A stretch of DNA of 64,000 nt from Chrysomallon squamiferum (lineage: Eukaryota > Mollusca > Gastropoda > Neomphalida > Peltospiridae): the NCBI GenBank assembly GCA_012295275.1, contig CM022671.1, positions 16,493,456 to 16,557,455 of the forward strand, in the 5' to 3' direction. Below, one piece after another: positions 51,175 to 64,000 of the stretch. Below the pieces are notes generated by a model that saw only the letters and a list, made by a program, of their open reading frames with translations, had not been told where the DNA came from and did not search any database. The stretch's first letter is position 1, and every line of letters starts with the position of its first letter. A program made the translations under genes and the position numbers.

Positions 51175-51541
51175 AGATAATAAATTAGTAACAACATTCA
51201 CTGTTTAGACAGACTATTAAAATCGTTTTGCGTTTGGTTTACAGTTTCTCATTTATTAATGACTGTACATCCTGAATGAATCAATTTTACCGGTGCTATG
51301 TTAGAAAGATAACTTAGCGTCTGACAAATAAAAAGTACAGTTTTGTTTATAATTGTCTGACATATGAACATGACACGTTTTGATCCTCGAAATATGATTT
51401 GAAGAGTAGCAAACTGTCAGTTTTCTTATTCTGTATCTAGTATCCAAATAAAGTTTATACAACACTTTATTCATTAAAAAAATATATATTTCAAGTAGGG
51501 GCATAGTCATTCAACCTGTAAGTGAAAATATTCCTTTTCAG

Positions 51542-51770
51542 GAATTTTGGATACTGGGTTGTCGAACTTGTATTTTGAAAAATTAGTTTTTATAATTTCC
51601 ATTCAACAGCTATAAAGCTGTGGGACATTAGAAAAATATTTGTTTTTATTCGTTATCTGCTATTTTAATACAGACAGACACATTCATACATATCACGTCC
51701 CTATCTGCAATAACCTTAAACTACATTAACCGCTACGAAGCCGTTAGAAAGTGATTCACGCAAATACGTG
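51542..51770. repeat. 230-bp direct repeat, copy 2
   Basis: Second copy of the unit at 50314-50543, again followed by (CA)n. Shorter, more diverged relatives of its middle part (TAAAGCTGTTGGACATTAGA core) follow at about 51855, 51980, 52139 and 52317. Confidence 0.9.
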
Positions 51771-51829
51771 CGCACACACACTTATACTTGCTATGGGTCC
51801 TAACTGCAATAAACTAATCTGTATTATGT

Positions 51830-52330
51830 TTCGTAAATAAATTTCTTTAAATCCGTTAGACATTAAAACGTTTAAATTTTCATTCGCTGTCTACTGCTGT
51901 GATACCACAAACTCCTGCAGGCACCATACGTACACAGACTACTATAAACACGGTGTATATACATATATATATAACTGATTATAAAGCTGTTAGGCATTAG
52001 AAAATGTTTGTTTTTATTCGCTATATATATTACTATAATATACACAGAATTAATGTACACAGAACACATATACACACACACACACTACGGCCCTCCTGAT
52101 ATAAACTATTTCTATATTTTTAGATACAAGTGAGAATTTATAAAGCTGTTGGACATTAGAAAATAGATGTTTTCATCTGCAACTGCAATATACACAAAAC
52201 AAACAAACAGAAAACGCTCGCTTACAACACACACCCACGCACATGCACGCACACACATACCACAGGCTCATTGCCACAAACTATTTTTTTTTTTTTTTTG
52301 AGATAAGTAAACCGTTGTAAAGCAGTTGGA
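51830..52330. repeat. Degenerate relatives of the 230-bp repeat
   Basis: Four decayed units share the order (A)AAGC(C/T)GTTGGACATTAGAAAA, TTTTCATTCGCTATCTGC, a CA-rich stretch with ACACACAC, and TGCAATAAACTA. Copies lie near 51855, 51980, 52139 and 52317. They show that the recent 230-bp duplication is part of an older array. Confidence 0.6.
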
Positions 52331-52599
52331 AGGGGGGTCTAAAATTTTATTTTATTTTAAAAGTGTTTTTTTCTTTTATCTAAACCCATACACGCACTCC
52401 TCTTCACTGAAAGATTTTCGTACAAGAGAGGTGAAACGCCTCGAGTGCTTTCTACCTCGCCAGTTATGGCATGCGTTTTATTTACGACTCGACGGAACAA
52501 CACCAATATCTATGGGTCGTGTTATACCGCGTCGTCAGAGTAACTTTATTTGCATAAGAATCGCCAGCGAGAGTTAGCCTACTCCTTTCTCGCCAAGTG

Positions 52600-52811
52600 A
52601 AGCGATCAGAAAGAATTAGTTCACGTGTGTGTGTGTACGGAGTCCTCCCCGCCCCCGTGTGACAGAGCGAAGAGAGAAGACAGAGAGAAAAATTCCGTTA
52701 CGCGACGGTTAAAGAATGGATCTGACGTTAATTACCAACAACCCCCGTCAGGATTTTAGTGGATTACCGATTGACTAAAGTTGATTAGTGCTAAACATGC
52801 CGTATAAACAG
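52600..52811 (+). CDS. Possible 5' exon with short coding start
   Basis: A CpG- and GC-richer block (52430-52780) contains a 20-codon upstream ORF at 52716-52778 and then ATG at 52797, reading M-P-Y-K-Q directly into a donor CAG|GTTAGT at 52812. This layout (5' UTR, five coding codons, donor) is typical of a regulated gene's first exon. The remaining exons would lie to the right and are not recognised in this window. Confidence 0.25.
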
Positions 52812-53151
52812 GTTAGTGGAAAAAAAAGAAAAGAAAAGAAAAGAAAAGAAAAGTTTGAAAAAAAAAAGGTGTTTATTTATCCTATATTTATATATATCAA
52901 ATACTTATATTTGACTTGTTAATTCTGTCTGTGCTTAGCGGATTTCGCGTGTTCATTTAGACTCAGTTTAAAACCGCAATACTTTTAAATGTTTGTTTAT
53001 TTTCTGACAGAACAGGTATTCGGAGGGTAACAATGCTTTGGATGTTGTTTTTGTGGGTTTTTTAAAAAAAAAACGTTTTTCAAAGATATATAAGTATTAT
53101 GCATGTTTGTTTATAAATTGTTTAATTATGCTTGTATATTTTGTGGAATAA

Positions 53152-53263
53152 TAATAATAATATTAATAACGATAATAATAATAATAATAATAATAATAAT
53201 AGAGGTAGTAGTAGTAGTAATAATAATAATAAGAATAATAAGAATAGGAATAATAATAATATA
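53152..53263. repeat. (AAT)n/(AGT) compound microsatellite
   Basis: Interrupted AAT run containing a short AGT block. Poly-asparagine and poly-tyrosine frames are artefacts. Confidence 0.93.
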
Positions 53264-53716
53264 AGACGCTTAAAAGCGTATTTATTTCTATTAATTCATA
53301 TACAAACAGAAGCGTTCTTAAGATAGAGAAGAAAAACAAACAGAAAACAAAATATATATTACATGGTACATGCTTGAACACAGCAATATATACGCACGAA
53401 CGCACACGTAAACATTCTCTCTCTGTCACACATACCTCTTGATTATGTAAACACAATTTCTGTTTATTAAATACGTCTTTGTAATTGTTCGTGGATGAAG
53501 ACAATTAGTGTATACATTATTTTTTCTTCTTTTCTTACTAATATTATTGTATGACACATTATATACATATCCGTATATCTCTACGTATGCTTATATGTAT
53601 ATGTGTATATGCAGGAAGGTATGTCTGTATGCTATATGTATTCATCTTTGTATGTATGTATGTTTTTATATATGTATATATGTTTGTGTATGTATGTGTG
53701 TATATATATGTATGTA

Positions 53717-53778
<62 letters not shown>

Positions 53779-53779
53779 A
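53717..53779. repeat. (GT)n then (AT)n microsatellite
   Basis: About 38 bp of GT followed by AT, embedded in a wider TATG/TGTATG-rich segment (53570-53840). Confidence 0.95.
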
Positions 53780-54375
53780 GTATATACATCTACATTCATA
53801 TACGTACTGGGTATATGTCTGTATGTATGCGTGTGAGTATGTGCTGTCCAGCAAAAATACACGTATCAATATGAACAGGTATATACATTCACTGTTACTA
53901 AATTTCAGGTATAACCATACTTTACTATTATACTACCCCATTTTGCTTTTATACACTCGAGTAATTCAATGGAATGAACGGATCGGTCAATATTTGCAAA
54001 CCGGCCGAGATTTCCAGAGACTACAATAAGTTCTTCATTAGTAACAAAGAGTAAATATGATCGATATGACAACTTATGAAATTATTTCATTAGCTGGGTT
54101 TTTTTCTTCTTTTTTTTTTCAGATTATGTACATTCTTAGACATTTAAGCCGTACAACCGTATTTAACGATTAGTTAAATGTATTTTATTTTCTAGAATCT
54201 TCAGTTTAAATAGCACGCAAGCATAATGACATGGTTAAAAGTGGCCTTCAGCGATAACGATTTTTTTTTCTTTTGAAATTAATGTATCGATTTATAGTCG
54301 CTTAAAGATTGTAATAAATTCATTCAAACACGTAAACTCAGAAACTACCTAACCTGTCCGTCCGCCGATACTTGC

Positions 54376-54510
54376 AAATTTTATTTTTTTATTTTATTTT
54401 TATTTTTATTTTTATTTTATTTTATTTTATTTTTATTTTATTTTATTTTATTTTATTTTATTTTTATTTTTATTTTTTTTTTTTATTTTTTTTTTATTAT
54501 TTTTATTTTA
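54376..54510. repeat. (TTTTA)n microsatellite
   Basis: About 135 bp of TTTTA/TTTTTA units ending in poly-T. Confidence 0.95.
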
Positions 54511-55353
54511 TGTTCTTGTTCCTATTCTTTGTTTGCTAGTTTGCTTAGTTGCTTTTTATTTTTATTTTTTATGTATGTAAACGTATATATATCTGTATAT
54601 ATGTATATGTGTATTTCGGAGGGGTCAAATGAAAAGTTTAAAAACAAAAACTGATTTGGAATTTGAACCCAGCTCAGTATGAAATACTGCTCTTCGAAAC
54701 AAAAATCAGTCATATCACATGTATAGTATATAATTTTAAATATATAATATATATAATTCTGCGTTTTGAAATTACAGAAATAATATGCAATATGGCGTAT
54801 GTTTGTATATAACAATATGAGTGTGTGTGTGTGCGTGTCCTTTCGTTGTTGTTTTTTGAATTTGAAACAGCAATGAGGCATAGGATTTATGTTTTCGAAT
54901 TTGAAACCATCTAAAATGGTAGCCAAAAACGCTGCAAGGCATGCATAAATAAATGTTGAAAAAAGGTGACTTATTGCCGTTATTAGCTCTTAAACCATTT
55001 TTTTGTACCTCTGTGCACACTCATCCATTGTCGACGCACGCCGGCTAAATCCACAAACACGAGTTTTTGATCTGCTGTCAGCGCTGTTGTGATTTAGCGA
55101 TCGGTTAGATCATCGACATATTGAATCTCTGAAGTGAGGCATGCACATAAAATATAATAATAAAGAGGGGAATAAAAGAGAGAAAAGGGCTTAGAGCATG
55201 TTACACATGTTCGGCTGTGCAGTTCCTTTTATTACGAGCACTTGCCTTTCAGTGTTTTGCATTAACCACACTTAATATATTTAGAACGTCGTGTGGTAAC
55301 GGTAGAAAAGTACACGTAGATGGGTTGGGTTCAAAAAGCAAACAAACACTTTT

Positions 55354-55544
<191 letters not shown>

Positions 55545-55866
55545 TAGTTAACCCATCGGCTTTGGTATCGGTTTTAAAGAAATAAGGGATAATAATGTAA
55601 AAGCACACAATATCTATTGTCGTCTCTCTAACAATGTATTTGTACAAACAAACAAACTGCTGGGTTGTATACAAAAGACACAGTCTATATATAAACATGT
55701 TGCAATGGAGATGACTAACTCAGTTTTTGTAGATACGCACGGACCTGCGAACAGACACGAATACAAAAAGCAAAGTAAGATAATGTAGAGAAAGTAAAAA
55801 AAAAACTCTCTTTACTTTTTTAAATTTAATATTACTAGTACTGCATCTAACAACAAGAACAGTAGC

Positions 55867-55867
<1 letters not shown>

Positions 55868-55905
<38 letters not shown>

Positions 55906-55962
55906 AATAATAATAATAATAATAATAATAATCAAAAATCATAATAATAATAATAATAATAA
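55868..55962. repeat. (AAC)n then (AAT)n microsatellite
   Basis: About 12 AAC units followed by AAT runs, with further AAT to about 56000. Confidence 0.95.
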
Positions 55963-56129
55963 ATTAATAAAATAATAATAATAAAAAATAATAAAAACAA
56001 CAATAACCACAACCAGAACCATAAAGTCCCTTTGTTTTCTACAAGACTACTAATGACAAAGAACTTTTAAAATAACTCCACAGACTCAACGAGATTAATT
56101 TGTACCATTTTTTTTTTTTTTTTTTTTTA

Positions 56130-56460
56130 AAAAAAAACCGCTTCCGAGCACAATAATTTTCTAACTGCGTTGACAAAACCCTGGGGGGAATGGCCGACTG
56201 AATGGAAGTAAAAACAACATCGGCGTTTCGCAGTAAGTCCCTACACGTTCGATGTCGAGCAACGAAGCATTAAAAAAGCAAACGACCAACACGCAGCCAC
56301 ACATCCATTATGTTAACAGAGCATGCATTACCCATTGTGCTGGCCACTGGTATCAGGATCGCCTCCGACACGCCAATTGATTCGATTTCCAATAAGTGCT
56401 GTTAAGAGGGCTTATAGTGTTATGTATGTACGAAATAAATCATAAGCATTGCCTGGGAGA
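56130..56460. other. Unique, CpG-containing non-coding block
   Basis: Between a poly-T/poly-A tract and a GA run lies 330 bp of complex sequence with ordinary CpG content and no long frame. It stands out from the microsatellite-rich surroundings and may be a conserved non-coding element or a 5' exon. Confidence 0.25.
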
Positions 56461-56605
56461 GAGAGAGATTGAAACTGAACGACAATAATGGAGTTCTCGG
56501 GTCCGTTCTGACACTAACACGTCAAACGTTACTTCGTTTCTTCTTTCCTGCTAGAGCAGTTTGTTAACTGCAAATTAATATCGGGTGTAGTGCGTGTATG
56601 TGCGT

Positions 56606-56607
56606 GT

Positions 56608-56658
<51 letters not shown>

Positions 56659-56681
56659 TGCATGTTAGTGTATGTTGCGCG

Positions 56682-56763
<82 letters not shown>
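56606..56763. repeat. (GT)n then (CT)n microsatellites
   Basis: GT run at 56606-56656 and CT run at 56685-56763. Confidence 0.97.
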
Positions 56764-56769
<6 letters not shown>

Positions 56770-57278
56770 TATGGCTACGATTTTATAATCTTTTAATCTG
56801 GAGAAATGTTTATATATTACTAATAGTAATAAAAAAAAAATAATAATAACAATAATAAAAACAACAGCAACAACAACAATAACAACAATAATAATAATAA
56901 TAAACAAACAACTAATCTAAATAACTGAATCATAGATCAACGTATTATGATTTCAGTTAATGAAAATCACATCAAAATATTATTAATGTAAAAAATAAGA
57001 ATGGACAAAAGGTTAAATTTCATTCTGAACCTGGTCAAAATGCTAATATAACAAAAATATAAAATAAAATAAGAATTCAAAAGAAATTACATTTCGCAGT
57101 TGATTTATTTCCTGACTCGAAGTGATTAAATCTCAATGTACGTGTACTTATTCATATTTATGGATTTTTTTATGAGCCCTTTATATATTTATCATTAGTC
57201 TAGTGTTTCAGTGGATGGTGCGTATTACCTTTATAAGGAAGATCTGCATCAGCATTTCTAAAATATTATTTAATATAG

Positions 57279-57389
<111 letters not shown>

Positions 57390-57769
57390 GTTGTTATATG
57401 ATAATAAGTTGAGCTACTGACAAATGACAAAAACAAAAAAGAAATTAAAATAATTAAAAATTGGCCATAGCAATTTCCCAGGGAAGATATAAAGGCAAAT
57501 TTTACTTGTGAAAATAATGGGGATGTGTTATTTTTATATAGTTAGTGGTAAAAATTATTGCTACAGGAATTGAAAAATTAGTCAGCAGACACTGAAGGAG
57601 AATGAAATTAAAAATAATAATTGCATTTTGGTTTAAAAATAAATCCAAAATTTATTTTAAATATAATTTTTTATGGGTATTAATTTTATCATTTTTGAAA
57701 GAACAACAATTTAGGAGAAAATTGTCTTAATGTATTATAATTTATATCTTCTAGCCATTACAATACATA

Positions 57770-57773
<4 letters not shown>

Positions 57774-57803
<30 letters not shown>

Positions 57804-57863
57804 CACACAAATATACATACATTTGTGAATATATAGATATCAATTATAATTTCACAAACATAT

Positions 57864-57956
<93 letters not shown>

Positions 57957-57966
57957 TGTGTGTGTT
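57774..57966. repeat. (AC)n, (TC)n and (TG)n cluster
   Basis: AC run at 57774-57800, TC at 57867-57939 and TG at 57940-57966. Confidence 0.96.
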
Positions 57967-58777
57967 TCTGATTTCACATACCTTTTAGTTCGTAATATTA
58001 CATGATAACAGAATGTTTTATAAACAACCACATAAATCATATTATCTTGTTCGAAGCCAGCAAATGAAACGAAAACCAGTTTTCTCGACACGGCTTGAAA
58101 TTAATAACTGTGTTTGTGACAGTTTAATATTAGAGTTTTTTTTTTTTTTTTTTTTTTTCTTAACTGTAGCTTTAACAGTAGACACAGTAATTAATTATTT
58201 TCCAGGCCCACCCGAATCCGCTACCGAGTTCTTTTGTTAAATCACTTGTTCCTTGTCCCAGCGCAGATAATAATATATTGCTTTTAAACATTACACATAC
58301 ACCACAGAACACAGAACTCGTTGATATTATTGTCACTTACACTGTAGTTCGTGTTAAAGGAAGGTAATTTGAAACTGTTGTAATATATATATATATATGA
58401 GTGTATGTCTGTATGCGTAGCCGCATATGTACATATATATATATATTGTTTATTTATTTTTTGTTTGTTTATTTGTTTGTTTTATTTTATTTTATTTCAT
58501 AATTTCAGATATTTTTATATATTATTTGGTAAATTAAAAAATTAAAAGATAAAATAAAAAAAAAAAAAAAGAAAGAAGAAAAAAGGAAGCTACATAATTT
58601 TTAACATTCTTTAAATGTAAAATAAGTATATCATCATGGTATTATTTAAACAAACCTGTATCTTTTATATTTAATTTTGTTTTTAGATATATTTATTATT
58701 ATTATTATTTTTAATTTAAATAAAAAAAAATCATTTAGACTGGTGACGTAACAAGAGAACTCAAAGAAACCTTTAAA

Positions 58778-58891
58778 ATGGCCGCTGTCATTTTTATCTC
58801 TTCTGATTTTCATATTTCTAATCTACGTAATAATTTAACAAAACAGTTTTCGGTCGCGTTTGATAAGCTTCACCGGTTGCACGATGAGTAA
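58778..58891 (+). CDS. Small ORF of 37 residues, doubtful
   Basis: ATG in good context (aaaATGGCC) opens 37 codons (M-A-A-V-I-F-I-S-S-D-F-H...) to TAA. It lies in a unique, CpG-bearing segment, with a possible donor at CTAC|GTAATA. Nothing identifies a family; chance is a real possibility. Confidence 0.12.
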   Translation: MAAVIFISSDFHISNLRNNLTKQFSVAFDKLHRLHDE

Positions 58892-60107
58892 TGTGAAGAA
58901 AAAAGAGAAACTTTCACACTATGTACTCATAATCTTTGCCTAGCTACGACAATAAACGTAGTTATTTCTACTGCAATATGATATATCAGTCACTACATTT
59001 AGCCAGCGACAATAACAGTCTGATAAAAAAAAAAAAAATTGTCTTTTATTTATATTTTTTATTATAATTTTTTTATTTTTTTTTTTTTTTTTTAAATATT
59101 ATTGTAAAATATTTTATTTCACCGTCGATAAAATATCAAATACAAAATCTCGTTTGCGACATTTTGACAGTTCTGTATTTACATAGAATAATAAATATGG
59201 TAATTAATGCATGTATGTAGTAGATAGGTGGGTCAACCATTAAATTTTCAGTTTATGTTGGCTGCACAATCATAAATGTCTACCTTGAACATCTGTCAAA
59301 ATGTTATAATTTGCATCAGAATGAACTGCTATAAAAAAAATAATAATAATAATAATAAAACGTTCAGCTGTATGAATTATGAGTTTTCTGAAATTAAAGA
59401 TGGTCATAGTAAATATAAATTTTAATAGCATCAATAACAGTTGTAACGTAACACCATTAAAACCAGAATAGGAACCGTAATCACAATGGAAGAAAATAAA
59501 AAATAAAATAAACGTTTTTAATAATCTATTCTATAAAATGATAAAAAAAAAAAAGAAGAAAAAAAAAAAGAAAGAAAAAAGTCAAATGCGATTATGTTTG
59601 TCTTCACTCTATCAACCGTCTTTTCATTCATTAATTTATTTAATAAAAAGCAAACGCTAATAATAGCTGTTGAAACGAGTCCCAGCTAATTTACTGCAGG
59701 CGAATCCACGCACCGAACTTATAGTATTGTTCTAATATAGGTTCTCGAGAATTTAAACCAGAAGTCATTACAAACTACGTCAAAGTGCCGCCTGGGTTAT
59801 TCTGTATACATTACTTGCTTCACGTAAGTACAAACGTGTGAGCTTGCATTGTCACGCAGTTTGAATGACACGTGTATGGATATCAAAATGGCATATTTGG
59901 TTAGAAAATGGTTTAAGTAGTAGCGATCACCTTTGTGATTATCTACACTGTGACTCTGTCCAGTTAAATGAAATATCTTTTTTTTTCACATCACGACAAA
60001 GACTCCACCACAAGCGAAAGTGCGTATAGTGGTACCGGTATGTTTACACAGTGATTCTACACTCGCATGCTTTTATTCAAGCAATAAGAATCAGCTCATT
60101 TATTTAT

Positions 60108-60149
60108 ATTTATTTATTTACTTATTTATTTATTCATTCATTCATTCAT

Positions 60150-60201
<52 letters not shown>
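60108..60201. repeat. (TTTA)n/(ATTC)n/(ATT)n compound microsatellite
   Basis: ATTT and ATTC tetramers followed by about 17 ATT units. Confidence 0.95.
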
Positions 60202-60202
<1 letters not shown>

Positions 60203-60794
60203 TCTTTTTCATTAATATTATTATTATTATTTAATTTTTTTAATTTTTAATTTTTTTTTTAAATCAGATACTAGCTAAAGGCAAACTGGCATTCAATGAA
60301 TAATATTCTGCACACTGTGCAGCTATCTGTCATCTTTGAGCCAAAGGCAGTCTTGAATGAACCAATTAATCTTTTTTTCTTTTTTCTTTTTTTTTATAAC
60401 GAGTTATTAATTCATTGATAATACGCGTTGCTATTGTTGCTGTTTAGCAACAAACAAACAGACACACTGACACACACATACACGTACTTATACATACACA
60501 CTCACGCACACAACCCACCCGTACACCACACACACATACATACAGACGTACATAGACCAGTTGTATGGCTGAATCAATCCAACGATAAATACTTAATTAA
60601 TTTGGACTATATACATATATATATATACCTAAGTATTTTTTAAATTTTATTATAAAATGTATCCGACATTCCTGAAACTGGATAGCGGTTATTATGTTAT
60701 CACAACGTTTTCTTTGGGTTTTTTTTTTTCATATTTGAAACTTAAATTCAAAGTGCTGTTTAGCAAAATGATAAACATTGGCACTTTGTGTGTG

Positions 60795-60840
<46 letters not shown>

Positions 60841-61613
60841 TACGTACGTTTGTTGGTAGGTATGTACGTACACACAAAGACACACACACAAACACACACA
60901 CACTTTTTTTTTTTTTTTTTAACCTGGCGACAGAAGAAAGAAATAACCTAAGCCCAAAGAATGCAATAACAGTCGGGTCGAGTCAACAGATTGAGACAGG
61001 TAATTAGGTAAACTTCAGAAACATCAATGGTTGAGGTATTGTGTCATATACCCCATGCCGCGACACACACAAACACACATTTAGACATACTATATACATA
61101 CAATGAAGAAAAGAGAGAAGAAAAAAAAAAGAGAGAGAGAGAAGTTTGGCAGATTTATTGCGAAATGATAAACTGCAAAAGTCCTCATTGTGATTTGGTT
61201 TGCTTTGTTAAAACCCAGTTAAAATTTTTCAATACATAAATAAAGAAATAAAGAAAGAAAGAACGAAAGTAAGAAGAAGAAAAAGAATGACGTTTTCAGT
61301 TATTCTGGAACAGTTCAGATAACCCGAACAGTAAGGGAAAAATCGTATTTATTTTCACTGTTTGAGAATAAGATACTTCTTTTCAGTTATTTTCTCTTTA
61401 CATCTTTGCCTTGTTTTTGTTATTATTTATAATCTTTATTTTATTTATCCTTCAGTGTATCATTTATCTTGTAATATTTAAAAGAGTCAATTATTCATTT
61501 TATTTTACTTATTTCAATACAAATTAATGATAAAAAGAACAATTCAAATGCATATAATACATTTTTTAAACAACAAAAAACATACAATATTACTTCTTGA
61601 TTATGACCTGTTC

Positions 61614-61617
<4 letters not shown>

Positions 61618-61687
<70 letters not shown>

Positions 61688-61759
61688 TTTTAATTTCCTT
61701 ATCCATCACTATGGTTTAGTTATTCTTATCATCATTATTACTGTTACTACTACTACCAC

Positions 61760-61807
<48 letters not shown>
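61618..61807. repeat. (GA)n and (ATT)n microsatellites
   Basis: GA run at 61618-61685 and ATT run at 61758-61807, separated by about 70 bp of unique sequence. Confidence 0.96.
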
Positions 61808-62449
61808 ATGCAAACAAGGATGTATTAATTTTATTAAATATACAACATAAACTGGACTGATAAATGCAAGCACTTCAACCGACAATAGTTTTATATTTTT
61901 AGAACAGAAACAATCAAATGACGTCAGATTTAATCGCGGAGTTTGTTTTAAATGGCAAAAATGTGAGGTAATATTTACTGGGGCAGTTAAAAGAACAAAA
62001 AACTATTTAAAAAACCAAAAAGTGTAAAGAAAAAATAGCAAAACGTTAAAGAAGAAAAAAAAAAAAAAAAAACAACAACACTGCTTCTGTTTTCAACTAA
62101 GTTAGCCGAAGAACTTTTGTTTTGATTATGCCGTTCCCTAGAAGAGACAGTGAAAAGGTGGGTAGTTTTAAAATTAGTATTAACGTAATACTCATCGCTG
62201 CTTTTGATATTACTTATTTAGCTGTATAAAACAGACGTAATCAAATTTTATCAAAAACTCCATAACTGATAAATAAAAACACATCTTTAATTTTTAAACT
62301 TTGCGCCGAAAAACGTAAACACTATGTTATAATCACGAGACTTCAGCATAGTAAACATCCGGTAGTCATTGGTACTAGAAAATTACCAAGCAGATGTTAC
62401 GAATATCGTCGAGTAATAACGATAGTAATCAAGAATAACTGTCTACCTA

Positions 62450-62790
62450 TTGCTTGGCTTCCATTTGCATATTCACTTTTCTATTTTTTTAATTCAGTTG
62501 CCTGATTGATTTTTAATCCCGTTGTTTGATTGGTCCATTTATTTAGCCCAAAAGTGGCCGACACCTGCCCCATATGTTGACAGCTCTGGCCCAGATAAAT
62601 GTGTTAGCTGAGTCTTGTTTAGTTTAGGTTAGTCTTGTTTGCAAATAAATGTTTCGTTTTTGCGTGGGTTATTAATAAAACTCGCGCAAAGAAGAACAAA
62701 CGTACGTTTGCTTTTCTTGCTAAACTTGTGATCTAATTTAATGAGAATGGTATGCCTTCTCCGCCATTTAATGAAACGCAAGAAACTATA
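62450..62790. promoter_or_regulatory. Enhancer-like block rich in developmental factor motifs
   Basis: In 340 bp of non-repetitive DNA lie ATTTGCAT (POU octamer, 62463), TAATCC (Otx/Pitx type, 62514), CACCTG (E-box, 62562), TGACAG (Meis/TGIF type, about 62578), CCAGATAA (GATA, about 62590) and TTTGCAAATAAATG (Fox type, about 62638). The density and lack of simple repeats suggest a conserved non-coding element; individual matches may be chance. Confidence 0.3.
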
Positions 62791-64000
62791 ATTTTTATTT
62801 TGTTTGTTTTATTATTATTATTATTTATTTATTTTTTAACAAATATATAATGGAATTTCAAACAAAGCAAATCAAAGTTTTAAATGTAACTCCTATGAAT
62901 ATTCTGTATATTTTATTAATCCCCTCCCTCCCATGCACTATACATAATTGGACTGGAATCAAAACAATATTAATGCTACTAAAGTATTGTGTTCTGTTGT
63001 ATTAATATTGTTTAAAAATCAGCATTTACATGTAAATGTACCTCAAAGCTCACATTAAAACATTTTGTTGTGACAGAGGTTTCCAAGCTGTTGTATACAC
63101 ATATCCCTAGGGTACACGAATAGTTGTAAGGGGGTGTGTGAGAAAAATTCAGTAATTTCAGATATAGAAAGTAAAAAGCAATATTTGTACAGGAGGCCTC
63201 TTAAAGAATGAAAATCATTCTTGCCTGACCCTGAAAATCCTTTCTGACTTTTGACTGTCAGAAGAAATTAGCATTGAGGAAATACAAGATCTTTGTGGGA
63301 ACATTTTCATACAAATTGGAGGTGTAGAACCAGAATTAAAAAAAATAATAATAATAAGTTATATAATCATTTTAAGAGTTCAGAATTAAGAAATAATCCC
63401 AGGTAATATGATGCTGCATGCTGCATATATTTGATTACAAAGAAAAAAAGCTAAAATAATAATAAACAGTCAAAAAAAAAAAAAAAAAAAATTAGAATTT
63501 CTAGGGTCATCCTAGTATATCTAGTATATCCTGTCACTGGGAAGGAATGCCACAGAAACTTTAAATCTTTGCAGTCTAAATAGGTGTTTAACATGGTAAA
63601 TTTCATGTAAATTATGAGACAATTATGCAATAAGAATGGTGATAACATATATACTGTATCAGTAATTCAGTCAAATAAAAATAGGTATTGCTAATATATG
63701 CATGTATGTAAAAAAAAAATAAATAAATAATATTTCTGTCAAACTGTCATATATTTACTGAGAATAATAATGGTGAACAGCTTGCAGCTTTGTATATATA
63801 TATATATAATCCAAGTTAATTTAAACTGATAGAAACTTCAGAAAGGCTAGCTAATGAATGTCTTTTACTGTATACCTGTACAGAAATTGGACAAAAACTG
63901 ATAATTAAAATACAGGGGAAATGCCCCCCACTGCATATTCACCCCATTTGAATGACAGGTGCACAGCCCCCTAGTACAGTACACAAGGGTGTACTGAATA
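62791..64000. other. Gene-free AT-rich DNA at the right edge
   Basis: Unique AT-rich sequence with short ATT, poly-A and AT runs. No supported frame. Confidence 0.5.

Larger units (their letters stand above)
58200..62449. other. Gene-free repeat-rich DNA
   Basis: AT and TTTG/TTTA-rich stretches (58380-58500), A/G-rich runs (59540-59580), ACAC/CATA-rich stretches (60460-60560 and 60790-60905) and the listed microsatellites. No gene is supported apart from the doubtful small ORF at 58778 and a possible short exon start (M-P-F-P-R-R-D-S-E-K, donor GTGGGT) at 62128-62157. Confidence 0.45.

Noticed and set aside
58130-58240. Possible last exon after TTTTCCAG at 58205
   Set aside because: Only about ten codons to a stop and no partner exon.

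Overview
This is an AT-rich animal genomic window, probably from a mollusc or another lophotrochozoan. The evidence is intron-split genes with GT-AG junctions, two conserved eukaryotic secretory-pathway genes, many long microsatellites, pogo/Tigger-like miniature transposons and a tRNA-derived SINE fragment. There are no bacterial operons, no rRNA and no intact tRNA genes. The species cannot be fixed from the sequence.

Only two genes can be established firmly. On the minus strand, 24877 down to 14322 encodes COG6, a subunit of the conserved oligomeric Golgi tethering complex: 19 coding exons and 637 residues if one missing base is allowed for. On the plus strand, 26383-35317 encodes EDEM1, the ER-degradation-enhancing mannosidase-like protein: 12 coding exons, 561 residues and a complete frame. 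They lie head to head, with 1.5 kb between their start codons. EDEM1 directs misfolded glycoproteins to ER-associated degradation, and COG6 supports retrograde vesicle tethering that keeps glycosylation enzymes in the Golgi. Both therefore serve glycoprotein processing, though the head-to-head layout alone does not prove co-regulation.

Region by region: 1-14.3 kb has no convincing gene. It holds microsatellites, one dispersed repeat pair (about 130-480 and 9530-9900), a few CpG-richer promoter-like islands (770-1040, 3240-3480, 8585-8690) and a small pogo-like element at 13.3 kb. From 14.3 to 35.3 kb lie COG6 and EDEM1, with an 804-bp pogo/Tigger-like MITE in EDEM1 intron 2. From 35.3 to 64 kb the DNA is mostly repeats. 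It includes a 5-copy minisatellite at 37.2 kb, a repeat family at 50.3-52.4 kb, and very long (CT/GA)n, (GT)n and (ATT)n tracts. Scattered exon-like segments also occur there: a possible minus-strand gene at 41.96-48.9 kb, possible first exons at 49.56-49.73 kb (minus) and 52.8 kb (plus), and an enhancer-like block at 62.45-62.79 kb.

The most unusual pattern is that, in both genes, several introns carry tandem arrays whose repeat unit straddles the exon-intron boundary. Pieces of exon plus the splice donor or acceptor are copied 2-5 times into the neighbouring intron (COG6 exons 12, 15 and 18; EDEM1 exon 9 and, less clearly, exon 8). A second notable point is a one-base deletion in COG6 exon 5, which shifts the frame in the middle of a conserved block and is either a sequencing or assembly error or a real lesion.
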